17,276 nucleotides of DNA from DATLZM01 sp035559315 (GCA_035559315.1 DATMBJ010000243.1:1-17276), one strand, 5' to 3'. Counted from the stretch's first letter, positions 8,387-15,555 are shown. A program made the numbers and translations. The notes: generated by a model from the sequence alone, not told the origin.

Positions 8387-10255
8387 TCAGGTCACCGTCA
8401 CGTCGACGAAGAACTCGCCCTGCACGATCTGGCGGAGGGTGCGGACGGCCTGGGCGAGCGCGAACCCGCCGTCCGGCGGGACGCCGTCGGCCACGACCAC
8501 CTCCCCCTCCCCGCCCTCGAACACGAAGGGCTCCTGGAGCTCGGCGATCAGGTCGTTGTTCCGCTCGGCCCCCTTGAGCTGGGCGAGCAGCTCGTCGAGG
8601 GACCCGGCCTCGGGCGCCGCCCCCGGCTCCTCGAAGAAGAAGAAGTCGGAGAACGCCCCCCTGCCCCCCCGCACCGCGAGCTGGAGGGTCGTGCCCCGCG
8701 CGACGAAGTCGGGGACCTGGAGCCGGAGGGTCTTCTCCACGGCCTCCCCCCGCGGGGGCCGCAGGGTGACCGTCACCGTGAGGACGTCGCCGGGCCGGGC
8801 CTGAACCCCGAACTCCACGGGCTCGGGGTGCGAGCTCGAGGCCACCCGCACCCGGGTGATCTCGAGCGTCCGGTCGCGCTGGCTCACGTCCCCCTCGAGG
8901 CGCATCGAGGTGATCCGGACCGGCTCGAAGGGGTTGTGGAGGATCGCGGAGAGGTTCAGGAACGCCGGCTCGATCAGCGCGTCGATCGCGATGTCGAAGT
9001 CCGAGCGGAACATGTTCTCCCGGTGGAACCGGAAGGTCTCCCCGCCCCGGCGGGTGCCGGTGATGGTCCACGCCAGCCGGGAGCTCCCCGAGCCGATCCG
9101 GTCGAAGGCCCGGTCGAACTCAGCGAGGAGCGCCGAGAACGCGAGCGAGTCGAGGAACTCGAAGTCCCGCACGATCCGCGTCGCCCCGCCGCGGCTGACC
9201 CCGAGGTCCAGGTTCCGCAGCCGCGCCCGGACCGGGGTGAGGTCGGGGAACCGGCCGGCCACGCCGGCCACGCCCGCCAGCCGATCCTGGGTGAGCAGGC
9301 CGTGCGGGAGGCCGACGTTCGCCACCTTGAATGGGAGGAGGATGTTCCGGACGACCCCGACGACGCTCCCGCCGTTCAGGCCCATCCGAGCGGGCCCGGT
9401 GAAGAAGAACGGGTGGCCGAAGGCCACGCTCCGTCGCCCGAGCCGCGCGGTGGTGGTCCCGATCCCGGCCACCGTGAGGTCGCCGTAGGAGAGGACCGCC
9501 GAGTAGACCGAGCCAGGCGGGAGCGGCGCGGTCCGCGCGGGGCGCCTGGGCGCCGCCGCCCGCGCCCCGGTCGTGACCACGAACGGGAGCCCCGCGTCCC
9601 GGATGCCCTGGCGGAGCAGCCGCAGGCCCCGGTCGTTCAGCCCGGAGACCGCGAGGGGGATCAGCAGCTGGCGCATCTCGCCCTCGCCGCCGGCCGCCGC
9701 CACCGCCTCCTCCCGCAGCCCGGGGGCGAGGGCGATCCGTTCGGGCCACCGGAGCTCGGCCCTCCCCGGCGGCGTCGAGGGGTAGGAGAGGATCTCGAGC
9801 ATCGGTGCGGCGGGGGTGAGCCCGGCGACCCGGAAGTCCCCGCCGAAGAAGCCGTAGGCCACGGCCCCGACCAACCGGCCACCCACGTAGACCGGCGAGC
9901 CGGACATCCCGGCCACGACCCCGCCCGTCTCCTCGATGAGCGGCCCGAACAGCTCGACCAGGATGAAGTCGATCCCCGGGGCGATCCCGTCGGGCTGCAC
10001 GCCCAGGATCCGGACCCCGAAGGAGCGGACGTCGGTCCCGGAGATCACGGTGAGCCCCTGGCCCACCATGCCCCGGCGGAGCTCCGAGACCGGGAGGATC
10101 GGCACCCCCGCCACGCTCCGGGCCGGGGCGCGCGAACCCCGCTCGGGGGCGGCGGCCGCTCCCGGGGCCGCGGGAGCGGGGGCGGCGGCCAGCCCCAGGA
10201 CGAGGGCCACGGCCGCGAGGAGCGCGACGCGGCGCGGGTGTGCCTGACGATGCAT
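8387..10255 (-). CDS. Exported SpoIVB/S55-type serine peptidase-like protein
   Basis: The 622-residue protein begins with a basic start (MHRQAHPRR) and an Ala/Leu-rich hydrophobic segment at about residues 10-30, a signal peptide or membrane anchor. The S55 hallmark GMSGSP is at 116-121 (putative nucleophile Ser118) within GGVVAGMSGSPVYVGGRLVGA. A second conserved patch, SVAFGHPF with His281, follows about 160 residues later. In SpoIVB the catalytic His lies before the Ser, so the order here is reversed. This matches the large S55-domain proteins known from other phyla but not the sporulation protease itself. The rest, about 300-622, has no domain I recognise, apart from a run of Phe/Glu at FSDFFFFEEPG. 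Proteolysis is unproven. The start at 10255 is chosen for its strong AGGAGGA site, although an upstream in-frame ATG at 10276 exists. No sporulation genes are nearby. Confidence 0.8.
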   Translation of the reverse strand: MHRQAHPRRVALLAAVALVLGLAAAPAPAAPGAAAAPERGSRAPARSVAGVPILPVSELRRGMVGQGLTVISGTDVRSFGVRILGVQPDGIAPGIDFILVELFGPLIEETGGVVAGMSGSPVYVGGRLVGAVAYGFFGGDFRVAGLTPAAPMLEILSYPSTPPGRAELRWPERIALAPGLREEAVAAAGGEGEMRQLLIPLAVSGLNDRGLRLLRQGIRDAGLPFVVTTGARAAAPRRPARTAPLPPGSVYSAVLSYGDLTVAGIGTTTARLGRRSVAFGHPFFFTGPARMGLNGGSVVGVVRNILLPFKVANVGLPHGLLTQDRLAGVAGVAGRFPDLTPVRARLRNLDLGVSRGGATRIVRDFEFLDSLAFSALLAEFDRAFDRIGSGSSRLAWTITGTRRGGETFRFHRENMFRSDFDIAIDALIEPAFLNLSAILHNPFEPVRITSMRLEGDVSQRDRTLEITRVRVASSSHPEPVEFGVQARPGDVLTVTVTLRPPRGEAVEKTLRLQVPDFVARGTTLQLAVRGGRGAFSDFFFFEEPGAAPEAGSLDELLAQLKGAERNNDLIAELQEPFVFEGGEGEVVVADGVPPDGGFALAQAVRTLRQIVQGEFFVDVTVT

Positions 10256-10260
10256 CCGGA

Positions 10261-10269
10261 TCCTCCTTC
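10261..10269 (-). promoter_or_regulatory. Strong ribosome binding site that fixes the S55 gene start
   Basis: Read leftward the site is GAAGGAGGA, 5 nt before the ATG at 10255. It lies inside the reading frame that would open at 10276, so it argues for the downstream ATG and for a protein starting MHRQAHPRR. Confidence 0.7.
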
Positions 10270-10363
10270 CACCCATCCCAGCTTCGGGCCCCGGCGGCGA
10301 CCGCCGGTCCTATGGACGTCGCGCACCGCCCGCGGGTTCCGCCGAGGCATCCCCGCCGGCCCG

Positions 10364-10369
10364 ACCCTA
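10364..10369 (-). promoter_or_regulatory. Possible -10 hexamer TAGGGT for the S55 gene
   Basis: TAGGGT overlaps the TAG stop of the ABC ATPase gene and would give a leader of about 100 nt. The 111-bp gap between the two genes also holds a short palindrome, GTCCATAGGAC at 10306-10316. Both signals are weak. Confidence 0.2.
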
Positions 10370-11203
10370 CGCGCCGCGGCGGTTCGGGCGCAAGGCGGCG
10401 GCGGACCGGGCGGTCCACCGGCCGCGGGACCGGTGCACCTGCACGGGGATCCCGAAGCAGGCGCCGAGGGCTGCGTCGGTGAGGACCTCCTCGACCGGAC
10501 CGGCCGCCACAATCCGCCCTCCCCGCAGGAGGGCGGCGTGCGTCGTGGAGGCCGGGAGATCCTCGAGGTGGTGGGTGGCGAGCACGCTCGTCGCGGCGCG
10601 GGCTCGTCCCGCTCCGTCGATGGCCGAGACCAGGAGCTCCCGCCCCGGGAGGTCGAGGCCGGCGGCGGGCTCGTCCAGCAGGAGGAGCTCCGGCCGCCCG
10701 AAGAGGGCGCGGGCCAGGAGGATCCGCTGCCGCTCCCCCTGGCTGCACCGCTCCCACGGTCGGCGGGCGAGCTCCGCGCACCCCACGAGCTCCAGGAGCT
10801 CCAGGGCCTCGGCGCGGTCGCGGGCGTCGAACCCCTGCAGCCAGGGAACCAGCGTCGACCGCTTGCCCGTGAGGACGACCTCGAGGGCGGCGAGCCCCCG
10901 CGGCAGCGCGTCGGCCACCGCGTGGCCGAGGAGGCCGATCCGCGCGCGGAGGTCCCGGACGTCGACCCGGCCGAGCTCCGCCCCGAGCACCGCCACCCGC
11001 CCCCGGGACGGCTGGCGGAGGGCCGCCGCCAGGGCGAGCAGCGTCGTCTTCCCCGAGCCGTTCGGGCCGAGGAGCGCCCACCGCTCCCCCCTCCCCACCC
11101 GCAGCTTCACCGGGCCCAGGACGCGGCGGCCACCGATCGAGACCTCCGCCCCCTCGATCAGGACCGCGTGGGTCCCGCCGTCCCCGCGCCCCGGCCCGTC
11201 CAC
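10367..11203 (-). CDS. Orphan ABC transporter ATP-binding protein
   Basis: The 278-residue single ABC ATPase domain has Walker A GPNGSGKTT at residues 46-54, a signature region CSQGERQR at 153-160 (a variant of LSGGQ), Walker B LLLLDEP at 173-179 and an H-loop His at 211 (ATHH). The Q-loop region reads RIGLLGHAVADA without the usual Gln. The tail FGIPVQVHRSRGRW resembles stand-alone ATPases of the ModF/YlmA-like kind. No permease or binding protein is near, so the partner is unknown, and a non-transport role is possible. The gene lies 15 bp after the HPP gene but has its own -10-like hexamer, TACGCT, exactly 7 nt before the GTG at 11203. It is therefore probably transcribed on its own, with a leaderless mRNA, besides any read-through from the operon. 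Confidence 0.88.
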   Translation of the reverse strand: MDGPGRGDGGTHAVLIEGAEVSIGGRRVLGPVKLRVGRGERWALLGPNGSGKTTLLALAAALRQPSRGRVAVLGAELGRVDVRDLRARIGLLGHAVADALPRGLAALEVVLTGKRSTLVPWLQGFDARDRAEALELLELVGCAELARRPWERCSQGERQRILLARALFGRPELLLLDEPAAGLDLPGRELLVSAIDGAGRARAATSVLATHHLEDLPASTTHAALLRGGRIVAAGPVEEVLTDAALGACFGIPVQVHRSRGRWTARSAAALRPNRRGA

Positions 11204-11210
11204 GGCGCCG

Positions 11211-11216
11211 AGCGTA
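11211..11216 (-). promoter_or_regulatory. -10-like hexamer TACGCT placed for a leaderless ABC ATPase mRNA
   Basis: Read leftward, TACGCT is followed by 7 nt (CGGCGCC) and GTG at 11203, the same geometry as before ppc. It starts two bases after the HPP stop codon, so it occupies almost the whole 15-bp gap. Confidence 0.45.
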
Positions 11217-11218
11217 GC

Positions 11219-11896
11219 TCAGGCGCGGCGGACGCCCTCCTCACCGCCGCCGTCCCCGTGGCTCCGGTCGGCGGGCGGCCCGTCCTCCCTCGTCGGGCGG
11301 GTCCGGGGCGACCACAGGGGGTAGTCGAGCCCCGCCAGCCGGTTGATCCCGATCGCCTGGAGGACGAGCAGCACCACCCCGAGCATCAGCACGAGCAGCT
11401 GCGCCGGTCGCGTGAGGATCCCGAGGCTCACGATCAGGGTCGTGGCCCCGGCCGGCGGGTGGGGCACCCGGAGCCACGCCATGAGCCCCGCCGTGAGGCC
11501 CAGGGACAGGGCCGCCGCCCCCACCCGGCTCCACGTGACCCCCTCCGCCAGGGCCGGCCCCGCCGCCCGCAGCCCGAACGCCACCAGCGACAGGTACCCC
11601 GCCCCCACCCCGATCAGGTGGCCGGCCACGGTGTTGCGGGGGCTGGCCGCGGGCGCGTCGGGCGTGTAGAAGAGGAGGAAGGCCGTCGGCCCGAGCGACG
11701 GGAACACGAACGGCTGCCCGGTGGCCAGGGCCGCGAGCGACATCACCCCGATCGAGAGGCACCCGTTCACGAACGCGAACAGCCCGAGCACGAGCGTGGA
11801 GTCGTAGCGCCGGGTGAGGGCCGGCAGGCGCAGGCGCCGGGCGAGCCCCAGGACGACGTCGGCCATCCGGCCGCCGAGCGGGTACCGCTCGGTCAT
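11219..11896 (-). CDS. HPP-family integral membrane protein, possible nitrite transporter
   Basis: The 225-residue membrane protein carries the family-naming HPP motif at residues 146-148 in VPHPPAGATTLI, and FPSLGPTAFLLF at 65-76. Hydrophobic helices are seen at about 35-60, 64-77, 88-110, 123-142 and 162-185. The hydrophilic tail of about 35 residues is rich in Arg, Asp and Gly. Some HPP proteins of cyanobacteria and chloroplasts have reported nitrite transport activity. That is the only firm functional clue, and its transfer here is inference. The ATG at 11896 overlaps the stop of the preceding small membrane gene (ATGA) and has no Shine-Dalgarno sequence, so translation is likely coupled. 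As the last gene of the molybdoenzyme operon, it may export or import the product or substrate of the oxidoreductase. Confidence 0.85.
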   Translation of the reverse strand: MTERYPLGGRMADVVLGLARRLRLPALTRRYDSTLVLGLFAFVNGCLSIGVMSLAALATGQPFVFPSLGPTAFLLFYTPDAPAASPRNTVAGHLIGVGAGYLSLVAFGLRAAGPALAEGVTWSRVGAAALSLGLTAGLMAWLRVPHPPAGATTLIVSLGILTRPAQLLVLMLGVVLLVLQAIGINRLAGLDYPLWSPRTRPTREDGPPADRSHGDGGGEEGVRRA

Positions 11897-12171
11897 CGGA
11901 GGCCGCGGGGCGTGGTGAGCCAGACCCCCAGCGCCACCAGGAACGACAGCGCCTGGAAGCCGAGGAGCCACCACACCTGGCCGGGCTCGCCCCGGAGCCA
12001 GGCGTCGAGGGCCACCGTGAGGCCCCAGAGCTGGCCGAGGACGACGGTGGCCACGATCGCGATCCGGGCCCCGAGCGCGGCCGCCCGCCAGGGGTCGCGG
12101 TCCCACCCGGCGCCGGGGCCCGGGCCGGTCGGGCGGGGCCCGCCGGGCCCGATCGACCGATCAGGCGGCAC
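11893..12171 (-). CDS. Small two-helix membrane protein of the molybdoenzyme operon
   Basis: The 92-residue protein begins with a Pro/Gly-rich, disordered-looking stretch (residues 1-28). Two hydrophobic helices follow, at about 35-57 (IAIVATVVLGQLWGLTVAL) and 65-85 (VWWLLGFQALSFLVALGVW). I do not recognise it with certainty. The layout resembles small uncharacterised membrane proteins found beside Rieske genes, possibly the DUF6755 group. The GTG start at 12171 overlaps the Rieske stop by 11 nt and has GAGG about 6 nt upstream. An ATG at 12207 in the same frame would overlap the Rieske gene by 47 nt and is less likely. The stop overlaps the HPP start (ATGA). Its place between a Rieske protein and an HPP protein suggests an assembly or anchoring subunit (inference). 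Confidence 0.75.
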   Translation of the reverse strand: MPPDRSIGPGGPRPTGPGPGAGWDRDPWRAAALGARIAIVATVVLGQLWGLTVALDAWLRGEPGQVWWLLGFQALSFLVALGVWLTTPRGLR

Positions 12172-12688
12172 CGGGGTCCTCGGCGGTGGCCACGGCGAAG
12201 ATCCCATCCGGACGCTCCTCCACGATCACCCGAGGCAGGGGGCGCGGCGGCGGGCCCGCGAGCACGGCTCCCGTGGCCGCGTCGAAGACGCCGTCGTGGC
12301 ACGGGCAGTAGAGGTCCTCGCGGTCCGGCCGCCAGAGCACGGCGCACGCCAGGTGCGTGCAGATGGCGGAGTAGGCCACGAGCCTCCCGTCGGCCAGGCG
12401 GACCGCGATGGCCTGGTCGTCCGGCCCGGGGAAGCTGAAGTACACCGCCCGCCCGCGCGGGAGCCGCGCCGCCACCCGGCGCGGAGGGCCGGTCCCGGCG
12501 CCGTGGCGGCGGAACGCACCCAGGGCCACCGCGCCGGTCCCGATCAGCAGGCCGCCCGAGACCGTGACCAGGATCCGGAGGTAGTCGCGCCGCGTGATGG
12601 GCGCGTCCTCCCGGATCCGCTCCAGCAAGGCCCGAACGGCCGCCCGGTCCGGCCGCCCCATCGCACCCCCCCGGGACGGCCCCTCCAT
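12161..12688 (-). CDS. Membrane-anchored Rieske [2Fe-2S] protein
   Basis: The 175-residue protein has the Rieske pair CTHLAC (Cys110, His112) and CPCHDGVF (Cys128, His131), which bind the [2Fe-2S] cluster. Cys115 and Cys130 are placed for the stabilising disulfide of bc1/b6f-type Rieske proteins. A Tat-like signal TRRDYLRI at 32-39 runs into a hydrophobic segment (39-59), so the cluster domain is expected outside the membrane, tethered by one helix. The ATG at 12688 shares its A with the ferredoxin stop (TGATG). A second ATG at 12661, with GGGGGGG upstream, would shorten it by nine residues. No cytochrome bc1 genes are near, so this protein probably serves the molybdoenzyme complex, passing electrons between quinol or a periplasmic carrier and the cytochrome b. 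Confidence 0.9.
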   Translation of the reverse strand: MEGPSRGGAMGRPDRAAVRALLERIREDAPITRRDYLRILVTVSGGLLIGTGAVALGAFRRHGAGTGPPRRVAARLPRGRAVYFSFPGPDDQAIAVRLADGRLVAYSAICTHLACAVLWRPDREDLYCPCHDGVFDAATGAVLAGPPPRPLPRVIVEERPDGIFAVATAEDPGAA

Positions 12689-13254
12689 CACATCCCCCCC
12701 GGTGCGGCCTCGTCCGGGTGGTCGGGCGAGAGGACCACGGCGACGCCGGTGCGGACCTCCGCCTCCCCGAAGCGGAAGAGGTCGGTGACCCGGACGCCCG
12801 GCCGCTCGCGCTCGAGCTCCTCGAGGCTGCCGTACCAGATCGAGCCGGTGGGGCAGACGGTGGCGCACATCGGGGCGAGGCCGGCCGAGGTCCGGTCGTA
12901 GCAGAGGTTGCACTTGTACTGGAGCAGCTCCTCGACGGCGAGCTTGGGGACGCCGAAGGGGCAGGCGTGGACGCAGTTGGCGCAGCCGATGCACCGCTCC
13001 TTCATCGCCTCCTGGACCACCCCGTCGGCGGTCACGAGGATCGCGTCGGCCGGGCAGACCTGGGCGCACGGCGCCGGGGGGTCCTCGCAGTGCATACAGA
13101 CCGTGGGCATGGCCGCCACCGATCGGCCGCCCTCCAAGTAGTCGAGGTGGATCATGGACCTCCCCCGGTGGGAGTCGCACTCCCGGCACCCGGCGACGCA
13201 GGCCTGGCAGCCGATGCACCGCGCGGGATCGATGAAGAGGGTCCGTCCCATCAT
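12688..13254 (-). CDS. Four-cluster [4Fe-4S] electron-transfer subunit of the molybdoenzyme
   Basis: The 188-residue ferredoxin-like protein of the DmsB/NrfC/FdhB kind has sixteen ligand cysteines in four groups. They are CIGCQACVAGC (13-23), CMHC plus CAQVC (53-67), CIGCANCVHAC (88-98), and CNLC plus CATVC (115-134), predicting four [4Fe-4S] clusters in a wire. The second group has six residues (EDPPAP) between its inner cysteines where four is common. No signal peptide is present, so it sits on the cytoplasmic side with the catalytic subunit. The ATG at 13254 overlaps the catalytic-subunit stop (ATGA), and a second ATG follows at once. It should carry electrons between the cytochrome b subunit and the molybdopterin subunit. 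Confidence 0.93.
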   Translation of the reverse strand: MMGRTLFIDPARCIGCQACVAGCRECDSHRGRSMIHLDYLEGGRSVAAMPTVCMHCEDPPAPCAQVCPADAILVTADGVVQEAMKERCIGCANCVHACPFGVPKLAVEELLQYKCNLCYDRTSAGLAPMCATVCPTGSIWYGSLEELERERPGVRVTDLFRFGEAEVRTGVAVVLSPDHPDEAAPGGM

Positions 13255-15542
13255 GGCTCCGCGGTCCCCCTCCCCTGGGGAGCGGTGGGCGGCCGGCGAT
13301 CGGCGAGCCGGGCGACCTCGTCGGCGTAGGGGCGCTGCCCCGGCGGCACCGGCGGGGCCGGGACCTCCGTCGGCGCCTCCGCCCGCTCCAGGCGGCACGC
13401 GCAGACCTTGTACTCGGGGATCCTCGACGTGGGGTCCAGGGCCTCGATGGTGAGGACGTTGGCGGCGGCGGCCCCCGGCCAGTGGTAGGGGATGAACACG
13501 GTGTCGGGGCGGATGGTCTCCGTCACCAGGGCCGGGTAGACGGCGGCCCCCCGGCGCGTCACGACGCGCACCGGCTCCCCGTCGCGGAAGCCGAGGGACG
13601 GGTGGATCTCCACCCAGGGCCGCGGGGCCTGATCGACGAGGCCGGGGATCCTCCGCGTCTGGTTCCCCGAGAGGTAGTGGGCCACCGTCCGCCCGGTCGT
13701 GAGGCGGAGCGGGTACTCCTCGTCGGGGGGCTCGGCCGGCTCCCGCCACTCCACCGGATGGAAGCGGAAGCGTCCGTCGGGGTGGTAGGAGCGGAGGTCC
13801 TCGAACAGCCGCGGCGTTCCCGGGTGGGTCTCGTCCGGGCAGGGCCAGGCGATCCCGCCGGTCCGCTCCAGGCGCTCGTACGTGATCCCCGAGTAGTCGA
13901 CCGTGCCGCCCCGCGAGGCGACGCGGAGCTCCTCGAAGACGTCCCGCGGGCCCCCGAACGCGAACCGCTCCCCCGCGCCGAGGCGTCGGGCGATCTCGCA
14001 GATGATCCACCAGTCGGGCCGGGCCTCGCCGGGTGGATCGGCGGCCTTGTTGATCTTCAGGACGCGGCCCTCGGCGTTCGTGTGGGTCCCCTCGTCCTCC
14101 GCCCACACGACCGAGGGCAGCACCACGTCGGCCCGCGCGGCGGTCTCCGAGAGGAAGAAGTCCACCTGGGCGTGGAACTCCAGGGCGTCGTACGCGCGGG
14201 CCACCCAGGCCTGGTGCGGGAGCGAGACCAGGGGGTTGTTGCAGAACCCGATCACCCCCCGGATCTCCCCCCGCTCCATCTGCCCGATCATCTCGACGAG
14301 CGAGGTCCCCCGGCCGGGGAGCTCGGCCTCCTCGATCCCCCACACCCGGGCGATGTAGGCGCGGGCCTCCGGGTCCTCGATGTCGCGCCCCCCGGGGAGC
14401 TGGTCGGCCTTCTGGCCGTGCTCCCGGCCCCCCTGGCCGTTGCCCTGGCCGGTGATCGTGCCGTACCCTGCCCCTCGGCGGCCGAGCTGGCCGGTGGCGA
14501 GGACGAGGTTGATGACGGCCAGGCAGTTCTCGGTGCCCTGGATCCGATGCTCGATCCCCCGCGCGTGGAACGCCATGGCCCGCTCCGCGCGGCCCCACAG
14601 CCGCGCCACGTCGACCACCTGCGCGGCGGGGATGCCGCAGACCTCCGCCACCCGCTCCGGCGGGTAGGCGGCCACCACGCGCCGGACCTCCTCCCAGCCC
14701 ACGGTGTGGTCGCGGACGAACGCCTCGTCGATCATCCCCTCGCGGTCGAGGACGTGGAGGAGGCCGTCGAAGAACGCGGCGTCGGTCCCGGGGCGGAGCC
14801 GGACGTGGTGGTCCGCGGTCCGGGCGATCGGCGTCTCCCTGGGGTCGACGACGATGAGCCTGGCCCCTCGGTCCCTGGCGCCCCACAGGTACCGGGTCAT
14901 GACCGGGAACGTCTCTCCGACATTGGCGCCGGCCACGAGGATCACCTCGGCGTGGAACATGTCCTCCCAGGGGTTCGCCGCCCGGTCGATCCCGAACGCG
15001 AGCTTGTTCGCCGCCGCCGCCGACACCATGCACAGGCGCCCGTTGTAGTCCGTGTGCCTGGTCCGGAGCGCTACGCGGGCGAACTTGCCCAGGAGGTAGG
15101 CGGTCTCCGTGGTGGCGCTGGCGCCGCCGATGGTCGCGACGGCGTCCCGGCCGTAGCGCTCCTGGATCCTCCGGATCTCCCCGACCACCCGGTCAAGGGC
15201 CTCGTCCCACGTGGCCCGCCGAAGGGGCCCGTCGCGGCGGTCGCGCACGAGCGGGTGGAGGAGGCGGTCCGGGTGGTTCACCTGCTGGTAGGCCATGACG
15301 CCCTTCGGGCACAGCTTCTGCCGGTTGATCGGGTGGTCGCGGGGCTCGACCCCGAACACCCGGCCCGCGGCGTCGACCCGCAGGTACATCCCGCACTGCA
15401 CGCCGCAGAAGGGGCAGTGGGTCGGGACCAGCCGCTCCCCGCCCCGTTCGGGCGCCTCCCATCGCCCGGCCGGGATGGCGCCCGACTCCCGGAAGTCATC
15501 GATCCCGGGAGCGATCACCGGGAGCGGACGCCGGCCCTTCAC
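13251..15542 (-). CDS. Molybdopterin oxidoreductase catalytic subunit, nitrate reductase/formate dehydrogenase superfamily
   Basis: The 763-residue DMSO-reductase-superfamily enzyme binds one [4Fe-4S] cluster (Cys43, Cys46, Cys50, Cys78, with Lys80 in CPKG) and bis-molybdopterin guanine dinucleotide. The likely molybdenum ligand is Cys171 in NGRLCMVSAAA, a cysteine rather than selenocysteine. That motif and GQGNGQGGREHG resemble assimilatory nitrate reductases (NasA/NarB: RLCMxSA, GGREVGG) more than formate dehydrogenases (RxCHSP, GQNNVQG). The C-terminal dinucleotide-binding domain is seen from about 600 to 720 (TGRTVAHYLSGNQTRR, VFIPYHW). About 40 residues precede the first cysteine, with no Tat signal, so the enzyme is cytoplasmic. 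The GTG at 15542 has AAGGGGAG 6 nt upstream, and the cytochrome b stop lies 13 nt before the start. The substrate is unproven. Nitrate is my first choice and formate or another oxyanion is possible. Confidence 0.9.
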   Translation of the reverse strand: MKGRRPLPVIAPGIDDFRESGAIPAGRWEAPERGGERLVPTHCPFCGVQCGMYLRVDAAGRVFGVEPRDHPINRQKLCPKGVMAYQQVNHPDRLLHPLVRDRRDGPLRRATWDEALDRVVGEIRRIQERYGRDAVATIGGASATTETAYLLGKFARVALRTRHTDYNGRLCMVSAAAANKLAFGIDRAANPWEDMFHAEVILVAGANVGETFPVMTRYLWGARDRGARLIVVDPRETPIARTADHHVRLRPGTDAAFFDGLLHVLDREGMIDEAFVRDHTVGWEEVRRVVAAYPPERVAEVCGIPAAQVVDVARLWGRAERAMAFHARGIEHRIQGTENCLAVINLVLATGQLGRRGAGYGTITGQGNGQGGREHGQKADQLPGGRDIEDPEARAYIARVWGIEEAELPGRGTSLVEMIGQMERGEIRGVIGFCNNPLVSLPHQAWVARAYDALEFHAQVDFFLSETAARADVVLPSVVWAEDEGTHTNAEGRVLKINKAADPPGEARPDWWIICEIARRLGAGERFAFGGPRDVFEELRVASRGGTVDYSGITYERLERTGGIAWPCPDETHPGTPRLFEDLRSYHPDGRFRFHPVEWREPAEPPDEEYPLRLTTGRTVAHYLSGNQTRRIPGLVDQAPRPWVEIHPSLGFRDGEPVRVVTRRGAAVYPALVTETIRPDTVFIPYHWPGAAAANVLTIEALDPTSRIPEYKVCACRLERAEAPTEVPAPPVPPGQRPYADEVARLADRRPPTAPQGRGTAEP

Positions 15543-15555
15543 CGAGCGCTCCCCT

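Noticed and set aside
8315..12901. A rightward open frame of about 1,500 codons, antisense to the S55, ABC, HPP and Rieske genes
   Set aside because: It has no recognisable domain, is extremely rich in Pro, Gly, Arg, His and Glu, and runs antisense to five well-supported genes. It is a composition artefact of very high GC with few stop codons.
13251..15542. Selenocysteine formate dehydrogenase
   Set aside because: The frame has no internal TGA, and the active-site position is an ordinary cysteine codon (Cys171). The CHSP context of formate dehydrogenases is absent.
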